Positions 18,285-27,655 of a stretch of 27,994 nucleotides of DNA are shown in pieces. A program made the translations under genes and the position numbers. The notes beneath the pieces are model-generated. The model was not told where the DNA came from. It saw nothing but the letters and a program-made list of their open reading frames with translations, and did not search any database. Numbering within the stretch: position 1 is the stretch's first letter; every line of letters begins with the position of its first letter. Source of the DNA: Symbiodinium natans (Eukaryota > Sar > Dinophyceae > Suessiales > Symbiodiniaceae); contig CAJNDS010001226.1 in assembly GCA_905221605.1 (NCBI GenBank), forward strand, positions 1 to 27,994, in the 5' to 3' direction.

Positions 18285-18399
18285 AAACCCTAAACCCTAA
18301 CAGAGTAAGGTTTGGGTGGTCTTGGGGTGGGGTTTTAGCTTTCGCGCGACGCGCCGCCCACGACCCCTTGGGTCGAGGCGCGTCGCTTCAGTGGGCAAA
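18285..18399 (+). repeat. Pre-telomere hairpin module, copy 4
   Basis: Near-identical to copy 2: outer stem GCGACGCGCC (18346-18355)/GGCGCGTCGC (18377-18386), inner CGACCC/GGGTCG, and 13 bases to the array. Confidence 0.72.
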
Positions 18400-18755
18400 C
18401 CCTAAACCCTAAACCCTAAACCCTAAACCCTAAACCCTAAACCCTAAACCCTAAACCCTAAACCCTAAACCCTAAACCCTAAACCCTAAACCCTAAACCA
18501 TAAAACCTAAACCCTAAACCCTAAACCCTAAACCCTAAACCCTAAACCCTAAACCCTAAACCTAAAAACCAAACCCTAAAACCTAAAACCCTAAACCCTA
18601 AACCGTACCCTAAACCCTAAACCCTAAACCCTAACCCTAAACCCTAAACCCTAACCCTAAACCCTAAACCCTAACCTAAACCCTAAACCCTTAAACCCTA
18701 AAACCCTAAACCCTAAACCCCTAAACCCTAAACCCTAAACCCTAAACCCTAAACC
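18400..18755 (+). repeat. CCCTAAA telomere-like array, about 50 copies, degenerate to the right
   Basis: Longest telomere-like tract in the window. Its first ~100 bp are perfect; from about 18500 on, units with lost or gained bases (CCTAAAA, CCCTAACCCTAAA) become common. The right end lies inside the transposase frame. Confidence 0.95.
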
Positions 18756-20939
18756 GTGGCTGACTAGGTTCCAAACCATGCCCTGTGGAGCAGGCAAGTT
18801 GGGATGGATGTAGCCGGCCTCTAGGGCTTCTTTCAGGCCTGGGGGGACTCCGTAGGTTGTGCCGGATGTCCGGTTGTTGCGACGACGCTGTTCGGCGGTC
18901 GTCCTTGGCAGCCGACCCTCTGCTACCAAGCTTTCCAACCTTGCTGCGACCTCAGGTGGGGTTCCCGGCGCAGTCGTGTCGCCTGCAAAATCTGACCCGA
19001 GCAAGTGCTCCAGGCCGTGTGAAGCTGCCTTTTCCCCGAAAAGGTCTTCCAACTGTTGCTCCACACCTGTTGCAATCCCATCTGCCGCGGGTCTTTTTTT
19101 GGAGCCGCGGCCTCGCCCCCTGGAACGGCCCCGGCCCGCTGATTCGCTATCCCTGCTAGGGCGCTTAATCCCTTTGGGCCGGCCCCGGGGACGTCCCGTT
19201 GGTGTGGTGCGCGGGACTAAGGATGAGAAAACTTCTGGAAGTTTGGCGCCCAAGTTTTTGGTAGAGACATGTATATAATGCTCTGTCACACCACGTTGCC
19301 AGAAATCCCGGTGTGACTCCAATAGTTGGCCCTCCTCTTCATACAATGCTGTGAATTTCTCGTAGGTGGCACTGACCCGGCGCGGGTGGAAGCCATCAGC
19401 GTCCAAGGCACCAATCTTCTGCAGCGCAGCGTCCACTGTTGCTGAAGATGTCGAACGCTCCAGTTCGAACAAAGCTTCCATTTCCACGGCATTGTAGTCC
19501 GACGGGCCATACTTGCAAAACACCTTCGTGGCATTTTCCTGCCCGGTGTTGAACTCCAACATCAAGGTGGCTTCCTGCCCCAACATTCGTTCCAACGTCT
19601 TGCTGCTCATACGACCCACTTGTTTGTCATCCTTCCAATCCAAGCGGGGGCTCAACTCGGCTGATGCTTCCCCAACCATCGCGGCGGTCACCAGCGTCGA
19701 TGGTTCAACAGACAAGGCACTCCACTTCCCGTCATTTTGGAAAACCCGGCCTGTGTGTTCATAACGCTCCATAACCTGCCTCAACGGCAAAGTTTTCTCC
19801 TCGGGGACATATTGATCCAGCAACTTCCAAAAGGAGTCCACTGCATTCAAGGAGTAGGAACCATAGCCTGGGTCGAGGATTGCTGCACGCCAGGCGGCCG
19901 TCCATACACCTGCATCCTTCTGGAAGTGCTCCGTCTGCAAGTACGCGACGAAATTCGCCTCACCGGCGTTCTCGAGGAGTTGGAAGCAGTGGTGCCAGTA
20001 CCGATCAAAGACATAGTTATTGCGAATGAAGGCGCTTTTCGATACCCATCTTTTGGTAGAGGTCCACCAAGAGCTCTGCGTCAGCTTTTTCACACCCTGC
20101 TCCCGGATGTTGCGTTTGACATGCTCGAGGCTTCGGACCAACTGGAAATCTTGGCCAAAAAAATCCACAAAGGCCTTAACCAAAGCAGGGCCACCATCAA
20201 TGTGAGCGACTGATACTTTCCGCAAGCCATCGCCTAGATGCTCACGCACATGTGCATCTAGGCTGTCAAGGAGCAATCGAACCGCCACGTGGTTTTCGCT
20301 GGGCGCCAACGCGAAACCAAGCAGCACAAATGTGGTTTCGATGCTCTGACGGGGGACATGCTGCGCCAACCAACCAACAGCAATCAGTTTGATGCGGCTG
20401 TTGGAGATGTCGTGGGTACCATCGCACGCCAATCGCATCCCATGCTCCATCAATGTCTCCCAGTGCTCCACCAGGAGGCTGACATAAAAGTCCGTTGTAT
20501 AGCAAAAAATACCGGCACTTTCGTCCACCTCGAGCACCCGACAATGCCAGGGTTCCGTGGCTCCCCTCTCCTTCACTGACTGCACGTAGCCAAGAACCTC
20601 CACGATTTTGTCTTCCACTCGCGCAGACCGCGTGTACTGCTTGCGAGTCTGGATTTGTTGCCGTGCAGGAAGGTTACCGTCAGGATGAGCGATGGACCAC
20701 TCCACCAAGGCAGCGGCTGCCCGCTGCGGTTGGGAGGCAATGCTTCGGATCTCTCCACGCACATCCTCCCCATGCCTGTGCTCATCTTTCCCCTCCCGCA
20801 CCAGCTTCCCATCCTCCGAGCCGTATTGCACCACCATTCGGCATTTTTCGCTGCATCGGCAGTAGACGTATGTCCGGCTCGGCCGTTTTACCAAGCAGCG
20901 CTTTCTGGACCCCCACTCCGCCTCAATGATGTCCAGCAC
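18735..20939 (-). CDS. MULE-type transposase, ends inside telomere-like repeat
   Basis: A single 734-codon minus-strand frame from a GTG at 20939; the frame is open further upstream to about 21020 with no ATG, so the true start is unknown. Order: a WRKY/GCM/FLYWCH-like zinc finger (C27/C29, C33, H54, H56); a MULE transposase domain with CDGTH (D173), AHIDGGPALVKAF (D248), LEHVKRN (H273), a candidate third acidic residue in EANFVAYLQTEHF (E327 or E337) and the conserved NAVDSFWKLLDQY; then an AT-hook-like GRPRGRPKG (about 582-590) and a basic GRGRSRGRGRGSKKRP tail. MULE enzymes cut and paste DNA with a DDE catalytic triad in the nucleus. No frameshift or internal stop is seen, so decay is recent or absent. 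The last residues (GLGFRV) and the TAG stop come from TTTAGGG repeats. Family call strong; mobility unproven. Confidence 0.85.
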   Translation of the reverse strand: MLDIIEAEWGSRKRCLVKRPSRTYVYCRCSEKCRMVVQYGSEDGKLVREGKDEHRHGEDVRGEIRSIASQPQRAAAALVEWSIAHPDGNLPARQQIQTRKQYTRSARVEDKIVEVLGYVQSVKERGATEPWHCRVLEVDESAGIFCYTTDFYVSLLVEHWETLMEHGMRLACDGTHDISNSRIKLIAVGWLAQHVPRQSIETTFVLLGFALAPSENHVAVRLLLDSLDAHVREHLGDGLRKVSVAHIDGGPALVKAFVDFFGQDFQLVRSLEHVKRNIREQGVKKLTQSSWWTSTKRWVSKSAFIRNNYVFDRYWHHCFQLLENAGEANFVAYLQTEHFQKDAGVWTAAWRAAILDPGYGSYSLNAVDSFWKLLDQYVPEEKTLPLRQVMERYEHTGRVFQNDGKWSALSVEPSTLVTAAMVGEASAELSPRLDWKDDKQVGRMSSKTLERMLGQEATLMLEFNTGQENATKVFCKYGPSDYNAVEMEALFELERSTSSATVDAALQKIGALDADGFHPRRVSATYEKFTALYEEEGQLLESHRDFWQRGVTEHYIHVSTKNLGAKLPEVFSSLVPRTTPTGRPRGRPKGIKRPSRDSESAGRGRSRGRGRGSKKRPAADGIATGVEQQLEDLFGEKAASHGLEHLLGSDFAGDTTAPGTPPEVAARLESLVAEGRLPRTTAEQRRRNNRTSGTTYGVPPGLKEALEAGYIHPNLPAPQGMVWNLVSHGLGFRV

Positions 20940-20989
20940 CTTGCGCCCAGCCAGGGCTTCTTTCTTTCCAAACCATAGATTTCCAAATT

Positions 20990-21002
20990 TGTCTTTCCTG
21001 CA
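20990..21002 (-). other. Candidate splice acceptor at the 5' edge of the transposase frame
   Basis: On the minus strand CCCTGCAG/GAAAGAC immediately follows telomere-like CCTAAACC. With no ATG available upstream in frame, the frame may begin at this acceptor, or its 5' part was replaced by the repeat. Confidence 0.3.
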
Positions 21003-21075
21003 GGGTTTAGGTTTTAAGGTTTAGGGTTTAGGGTTTAGGGTTTAGGGTTTAGGCTTTAGGCTTTAGGCTTTAGCG
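21003..21075 (+). repeat. TTTAGGG telomere-like array in inverse orientation, about 10 copies
   Basis: GGGTTTAGG, a disturbed TTTTAAGG, perfect TTTAGGG units and three TTTAGGC units. This G-rich plus-strand orientation is what a right-hand chromosome end would have, opposite to the array at 18400. Confidence 0.93.
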
Positions 21076-21486
21076 TTAGTCTAGCGTGGCATAACACTTT
21101 CAAAGTTCCTAATGCACACGCCGGCCTCTCGTACCTGTCTTCCTCCTCGTCCGCAAGCTCCCACGGGACCATTGCCGGCTTCAACTTCCACATTTTCCAT
21201 CTGTTGGTTTATTAGCAGACGCGGAGCCGAGAAGGTCTTGAAACCGCGAAGCCGAACAAAGAATCAAGTGAGCAGCGGATTGTTCATGTGAGTAGGGACT
21301 CTTGCCCTTGAAGCACAGGCTTGTTCTAAGAGATACAGACACGGGGTGCCTTCTTCCGACTTTAAAACACACCGACACGAAAAAAACCTTGTTTCAACTT
21401 TCAAATTCGGTTTAACCTCCTAATGAAACAAAACATCATAACAAAGTTTTCTCTCATTTCGCCTTAGGTGTGTCTACTTTAGATAT
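21076..21486. other. Unique sequence, no gene seen
   Basis: Mixed composition with no frame of coding character and no RNA gene recognised. It could be the promoter region of a minus-strand transcript through the transposase. Confidence 0.35.
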
Positions 21487-21511
21487 TAGTGTGTGTCACA
21501 ACTAAAAGATG
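21487..21511 (+). repeat. Direct repeat left of the microsatellite
   Basis: TTAGTGTGTGTCACAACTAA followed by AAGAT; recurs at 21689. The 20-mer can fold as an imperfect hairpin. Confidence 0.8.
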
Positions 21512-21622
<111 letters not shown>

Positions 21623-21688
21623 AAAAGATAGGTCTCGCGCAAAACTTGACTCCACAAGGCTTGCACGTTGCTGTTTCGGTGTTTCGTT

Positions 21689-21723
21689 AGTGTGTGTCAC
21701 AACTAAAAGATAGGTCTCGCGCA
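21689..21723 (+). repeat. Direct repeat right of the microsatellite
   Basis: Second TTAGTGTGTGTCACAACTAA, continuing AAGATAGGTCTCGCGCAAA. The latter half also occurs right after the microsatellite at about 21624-21641. Confidence 0.8.
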
Positions 21724-21782
21724 AAGTCCCTTTCGATGTGCGCAAAATTTGCGAAAAAAATAGGTGCGGCATGGTGTTTTAA

Positions 21783-21806
21783 GGCTTCAAGAGGGGGCTT
21801 GAAGCC
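21783..21806. repeat. 9-bp hairpin
   Basis: GGCTTCAAG (21783-21791) and CTTGAAGCC (21798-21806) pair perfectly around AGGGGG. It could be a terminator-like or RNA structural element; role unknown. Confidence 0.55.
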
Positions 21807-22034
21807 CCAATCATTTCGTCTTCCCCTTGCGTCACCAGGCGCTGGCATGTGCATGCAGGGTGCTCGTCAGCCCCAGGGGCCCCCGCATGCGCCAACTCCT
21901 GGGTCCTCCGCAAGGGGAACCCTGGGGTATGAATCGGTTTTCTCTAACGGCGGGGCGGGGCCCGCCGGGCTTTGGAGTTCGCGGTTGCCAAACCGCTCGC
22001 CGCAACCCGCAGGTCGCGACTAATTGACATGGGC

Positions 22035-22068
22035 CCCGATCGCCGGCCCCGAAGGGCCGGCGATCGGG
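22035..22068. repeat. Perfect 15-bp GC-rich hairpin with CGAA loop
   Basis: CCCGATCGCCGGCCC pairs with GGGCCGGCGATCGGG across CGAA. It is the strongest short inverted repeat in the window and would be very stable as RNA or as a cruciform. The surrounding 21830-22020 is GC-rich with further small stems such as GCGGTT/AACCGC. No coding on either strand. Confidence 0.75.
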
Positions 22069-22147
22069 AAACAAAAATTGAGTCCCATGCCTCCTCCTCC
22101 GCCGGTTCTCGGGTCGGTCACCCCCTGTCCGCCTATACGCCTCCGCC

Positions 22148-22316
22148 GTGTATTCTGCTTGTGTGCTTTAGTTTTTGTGCCTTTCAAGTCCATTCTGCTT
22201 GTGTGCTTCAAATGAATTCTGCCTGTGTGCTTCAAATTGGTGCCTTTGAAGTCCATTCTGCTTGTCTGCCTTAAATTGGTGCTTTCGAAGCATTCTGCTT
22301 GCGTGCTTCGAATTGT
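22148..22316 (+). repeat. 39-bp satellite, outlying segment (about 4 units)
   Basis: CATTCTGCTTGTGTGCTTCA plus AATTGGTGCCTTTCAAGTC units, more diverged than in the main array. Separated from it by the unique island. Confidence 0.88.
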
Positions 22317-23145
22317 GAAAAGCAGAGCTCGCGCAGCAGTCGCTTTTTCACTCAGCACTTGAGCCAAACACCGAAGTGTTCAGCAAGGTTCGGTTCTTGC
22401 GACCAGCTCTCTCCAAGAGCTAAGGGCTTCACAACAACTACAAATTCCTTATCAATGTTGTTCTACAAAGGAGGTGTAGCAAAAATATCACGCAAAGACT
22501 TTGGTATACACCTCGGGACTTACTAACAGCAAGACAGCGAAGCTCCAGAGTTCACTCTGCACTTCTACTCACATCCTACACGTCGAACACTTGTTGTGTT
22601 TTTTTTGGGCTTTGCGTTTGGGGTTTTCTATTCATTGACCTCTCTGCTACAACGGGCTTCCTGTGGGATGCACTGCACCCGACAAGTTCGACATCGGGCT
22701 GAAAGCAACTCCACTACCGACAACGGGGTTCCTTGGTGGAACTGAGGAGTGTCTGGACCCTGAAGGTCTCTCATAGGGAGGCTCAGCCCCTCTCCTGCCT
22801 CTCTCACGAAGCATTCCGGGTTCACCCTCGCCTATGTGGTAGTACGATGGCCTTCCACGGCCCTCCATACCAAGACAACTCAAGCACACACCAAGTCAGC
22901 GTATTGGGCTCACTTTCTTTCTTTGCAACAGAGCTTCCACGCTCCGCTACCACGTTAAAAACCCAAGATGCCAAGCAAGGCACCAAGGAGACAACCACTC
23001 ACACAAGTCCAAACCAAGCAAGCAAGCTCAGACACTCGGACAACACTTCTGTTTTGGCTTGCAGCACTCACACCAATGCTCGTCACTTGAGCCAAAGTGG
23101 AAAACGTATCACAGCTCTCCAACTAGCTCGGCTTAAAAGACCTCC
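22317..23145. other. Unique island within the 39-bp satellite
   Basis: About 830 bp with no satellite units. It carries two copies of CTTGAGCCAAA (22358 and 23086) and a T8 run at about 22599-22606. Frames across 22647-22889 (minus) and 22733-23150 (plus) are open but have no recognisable motif. It could be an inserted, possibly retroposed, segment. Confidence 0.45.
23086..23100 (-). other. Dinoflagellate spliced-leader-like motif
   Basis: The minus strand reads CCACTTTGGCTCAAG, 14 of 15 bases equal to the 3' end of the dinoflagellate spliced leader (CCATTTTGGCTCAAG). A weaker match, TTTGGCTCAAG, is at 22358-22368. The upstream half of the leader is only partly conserved. Confidence 0.35.
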
Positions 23146-26090
23146 AATCTGCTTGTGCACTTCAAATTGGTGCCTTTCAAGTCCATTCTGCTTGTGTGCT
23201 TCAAGTTGGTGCCTTTCAAGTCCATTCTGTTGTGTGCTTCAAATTGGTGCCTTTCAATTCCATCCTGCTTGTGTGCTTCAAATTGGTGCCTTTCAAGTCC
23301 ATTCTGCTTGTTTGCGAAAATTGGTGCCTTTCAAGTCCATTCTGCTTGTATGCTTCAAATTGGTGCCATCCTGCTTGTGTAAGTCCAGTCTGTTGTGTGC
23401 TTCAAATTGGTGCCTTTCAAGTCCATTCTGCTTGTGTGCGAAAATTGGGGCCTTTCAAGTCCATTCTGCTTGTGTGCGGAAATTGGTGCCTTTCAAGTCC
23501 ATTCCGCTTGTGTGCTTCAAATTGGTGCCTTTCAAGTCCATTCTACTTGTGTGCTTCAAACTGGTGCCTTTCAAGCCCATTCTGCTTGTGTGCTTCAAAT
23601 TGGTGCCTTTCAAGTCCGTCCTGCTTGTGTGCTTCAAATTGGTGCCTTTCAAGTCCATTCTACTTGTGTGCGAAAATTGGTGCATTTCAAGTCCATTCTG
23701 ATTGTGTGCTTCAAATTGGTGCCCTTCACGTCCATTCTGTTGTGTGCTTCAAATTGGTGCCTTTCAAGTCCATTCTGCTTGTGTGCTTGATTAAGTTCCT
23801 TTCAAGTCCATTCTGCTTGTGTGCTTTAATTTTTGTGGCTTTCAAGTCCATTCTGTTCTGCTTCAGATTGGTGCCTTTCAAGTCCATTCTGCTTGTGTGC
23901 TTCAAATTAGTGCCTTTCAAGTTCATTCTGCTTGCGTGCTTTAATTTTTGTGGCTTTCAAGTCCATTCTGTTCTGTGCTTCAAATTGGTGCCTTTCAAGT
24001 CCATTCTGCTTGTGTGCTTCAAATTAATTCCTTTCAAGTCCATTCTGCTTGTGTGCTTCAAATTGGTGCCTTTCGCAAGTCCATCTGCTTGTGTGCTTCA
24101 AATTGGTGCCTTTCAAGTCCATTCTGCTTGTTTGCGAAAATTGGTGCTTTTCAAGTCCATTCTGCTGCTTGTATGCTTCAAATTGGTGCCTTTCAAGTCC
24201 ATCCTGCTTGTGTGCTTCAAATTCGTTCCTTTCAAGTCCATTCTGCTTGTGTGCTTCAAATTGGTGCCTTTCAAGTCCATTCTGCTTGTGTGCGAAAATT
24301 GGTGCCTTTCAAGTCCAGCTTCATTTTCAAATTGGTGCCTTTCAAGTCCATTCTGCTTGTGTGCTTCAAATTGGTGCCTTTCAAGTCCATTCTGCTTGTG
24401 TGCTTCAAATTCATGCCTGTCAAGTCCATTCTGCTTGTGTACTTCAAATTGGTGCCTTTCTCAAGTCCATTCTACAAGTGCCTATTGGTGCCTTTCGCAA
24501 GTCCACTCTGTTGTGTGCTTCAAATTGGTTCCTTTCAAGTCCATTCTGTTGTGTGCTTCAAATTGGTGCCTTTCAAGTCCATTCCACTTGTGCGAAAATT
24601 TATGTCTTTCAAGTCCATTCTGCTTGTGTGCTTGATTAACTTCCTTTCAAGTCCATTCTGCTTGTGTGCTTTAATTTTTTGTGCCTTTGAAGTGAATTCT
24701 GTTGTGTGCTTCAAATTGGTGCCTTTCAAGTCCATTCTGCTTGTGTGCTGTAATTTTTGTACCTTTCAAGTCCATTCTGCTTGTGTGCTTCAAGTTGGTG
24801 CCTTTCAAGTCCATTCTGTTGTGTGCTTCAAATTGGTGCCTTTCAATTCCATCCTGCTTGTGTGCTTCAAATTGGTGCCTTTCAAGTCCATTCTGCTTGT
24901 ATGCTTCAAATTGGTGCCATCCTGCTTGTGTAAGTCCAGTCTGTTGTGTGCTTCAAATTGGTGCCTTTCAAGTCCATTCTGCTTGTGTGCGAAAATTGGT
25001 GCCTTTCAAGTCCATTCTGCTTGTATGCTTCAAATTGGTGCCTTTCAAGTCCATTCTGCTTGTGTGAGAAAATTGGTGCCTTTCAAGTCCATTCTGCTTG
25101 TATGCTTGACTAAGTTCCTTTCAAGTCCATTCTGCTTGTGTGCTTTAATTTTTGTGCCTTTCAAGTCCATTCTGTTGTGTGCTTCAAATTGGTGCCTTTC
25201 AAGTCCATTCTACAAGTGTGCCTATTACCTTTCGCAAGTCCATTCTGCTTGTGTGTTTCAAATTGGTGCCTTTCAAGTCCATTCTACTTGTCTTCAAATT
25301 GGTGCCTTTCAAGTCCATCCTGCTTGTGTGCTTCAAATTAGTGCTTTCAAGTTCATTCTGCTTGTGTGTATCAAATTGAAGCCTTTCGCAAGTCCATCTG
25401 CTTGTGTGCTACAAATTGGTGCCTTTCAAGTCCATTTTGCTTTTCTTGAAATTGGTGCCTTTCAAGTCCGTTCTGCTTGTTTGCGAAAATTGGTGCCTTT
25501 CGCAAGTCCATCTGCTTGTGTGCTTCAAATTGGTGCCTTTCAAGTCCATTCTGCTTGTGTGCTTCAAATTGGTGCCTTTCAAGTCCATTCTACAAGTATG
25601 CCTATTGGTGCCTTTCGCAAGTCCAATCTGTTGTGGGCTTCAAATTGGTGCCTTTCAAGTCCATTCTGCTTGTGTGCTTTAATTTTTGTGCCTTTCAAGT
25701 CCATTCTGTTGTGTGCTTCAAGTTGGTGCCCTTCAAGTCCATTCTGCTTGTATGCTTCAAATTGGGCTTCAAATTGATGCCTTTCAAGTCCATTCTGCTT
25801 GTGTGTTTGAGTTTTTGTGCCTTGCAAGCCATTCTGTTGTGTGCGAAAATTGGTGCCTTTCAAGTCCGTTCTGCTGTTGTGCTGCAGATTGGTGCCTTTT
25901 AGTTCATTCTGTAGTTGTGCTTGAAATGGTGCCTTTCAAGTCCATTGCTTATGTGCTTCAATTGGTACCTTCTCAAGTCCTCTCTGCTGTTGTGCTTCAA
26001 ATTTGTGCCTTTCAAATCCATTCTGCTGTTGTGCTTCATATGGATTTCTTCCAAGTCCATTCTACTGTTGTGCTGAAAGAGGGGCCTTTC
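23146..26090 (+). repeat. 39-bp satellite main array, about 75 units
   Basis: Units of 39 bp (13 codons) with recurring subtypes: TGCGAAAATTGG, TGCTTTAATTTTTGTG, TGCTTGATTAAGTTCC and CAAGTGTGCCTATTGG followed by TTTCGCAAG. Because the period is a multiple of three and units lack stops, all three forward frames stay open for hundreds of codons (13-residue repeats such as LVPFKSILLVCFK or IGAFQVHSACVLQ). These are not convincing proteins: each frame is equally open and indels move it. Units decay towards 26000. Confidence 0.93.
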
Positions 26091-26400
26091 AAATCCTCTT
26101 GGAGGGTTTCGCAGGCCTCAAGATGGATATTTTGGAGGGTCTTTAAGTCCGACCATGGTTTAGAGTTCAGGGGCCACAGCTGATACTCATGATGCTTGGG
26201 GGTTGTGGTCTCTCAAAATCCGGGCCAACTCCCAACTGATGCTCATGGAGTGCACTTGATCGTCTCCGATCAGGTCCGACCGTGGAGATGGCTATATGGC
26301 GCATGCATCCAGATGGCCATGTTGGGTCGTATGCCTCAATTTGGGTATTCTATATTTTTGTCACTCAATGCCTCAATATGATGCCTTCAATTTTTGAATA
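26091..26400. other. Transition segment, no clear gene
   Basis: Non-repetitive, moderate GC. A 61-codon frame (26196-26381) has ordinary composition but no motif and is probably chance. Composition turns AT-rich from about 26340. Confidence 0.35.
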
Positions 26401-27655
26401 TTGAATATCTGAATCATATTTTCGTCGATCTCTCAATATATGAGATTTCAAGATCTATCAAAGATTAAGATTTCAAGGCCTCTCAATATTTGGAATTTCA
26501 AGGTCTCTGGGTTAGGAAATCAGGATCTTTCAATATTTGGCATTTCAAGATCTCGCAGAGATTAGGATTTCAAGATCTCTCAATATTTGATATTTCAAGG
26601 TCTCTCAGAGATTAAGATTTCAGGATCTCTCAATATTTGGGATTTCAAGATGAAATGAATATCGCAAGAGGCCTCCAATATCGTACGAGAAATTTGTGAT
26701 TCCCAACGATTTCAAGATCTTTCAAGGATTAGGATTTCAAGAAGACCTCTCAATAATTTTGAAATTTCAAGATCTCCCAAAGATTAGGGTTTCAAGAAAT
26801 CCTCTCAATATTTGTATTTTCAAGAAGACCTCTCAATATTTGAGATTTCAATTCTCTCAAAAATTAGGATTTCAGGGCTTCTCAATATCTTAGATTTCAA
26901 AATTTCTCAAATTAGGATTTCAAGAAGACCTTTCACTATTTGAGATTTCAAGGTCTCTCAAGATTGCATCAAGGATTAGGAAATCAAGATCTTTCAATTT
27001 TGGATATTTCAAGATCTCTCAGAGATTAGGATTTCAAGACCTCTCAATATTTGATATTTCAAAGCCTTTCAGAGATTAAGATTTCAGGGTCTCTCAATAT
27101 TTGGGATTTCAAGATCTTTCAAAGATTAGGATTTCAAGAAGACCTCTCAATATTTTGAAATTTCAAGATCTCTCAAAGATTAGGGTTTCAAGAAATCCTC
27201 TCAATATTTGTATTTTCAAGAAGACCTCTCAATATTTGAGAATTCAGATCTCTCAAAAATTAGATTTTCAGGGCTTCTCAATATTTTGGATTTCAAAATT
27301 TCTCAAGGATTAGGATTTCAAGAAGGTCTTTCAATATTTGAGATTTCAAGGTCTCTCAAGGATTAGGATTTCGAGAAGATCTTTCAATATTTTAGGTTTC
27401 AAGATCTCTCCAAGATTAAGATTTCAATATCTCTCAATATTTGGGATTTCAAAATCTCTTAAGAATTCAAGATCTCTAAAATATTGGGAATTTCAAGATC
27501 TCTCAAGGTTAAAGATTCAAGGTTTCCCAATATTTAAGATTTCAAGATCTCTCAAAGATTAGGATTTCAAGAAAAACTCGTAATATTTGAGATTGCAAGG
27601 TCTTTCAGAGATTAGGATTTCAAGACCTTCCAATATTTAAGATTTCAAGATTTCT
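26401..27655 (+). repeat. AT-rich dimeric satellite (about 24 + 24 bp)
   Basis: Two related half-units alternate: GATTTCAAGATCTCTCAATA(TTTG) and GATTTCAAGATCTCTCAAAG(ATTAG). Variants with AAGAAGACC or GGGTTTCAAGAAATCC mark a higher-order unit of about 400 bp (about 26700-27000 and 27105-27360). Small frames here are artefacts. Confidence 0.9.

Noticed and set aside
21181-21378. 65-codon minus-strand frame
   Set aside because: No coding character or motif; length is expected by chance.
22640-22860. tRNA-derived SINE (a GGGTTCACCC stretch recalls a B box)
   Set aside because: No matching A box at proper distance and no cloverleaf could be drawn.
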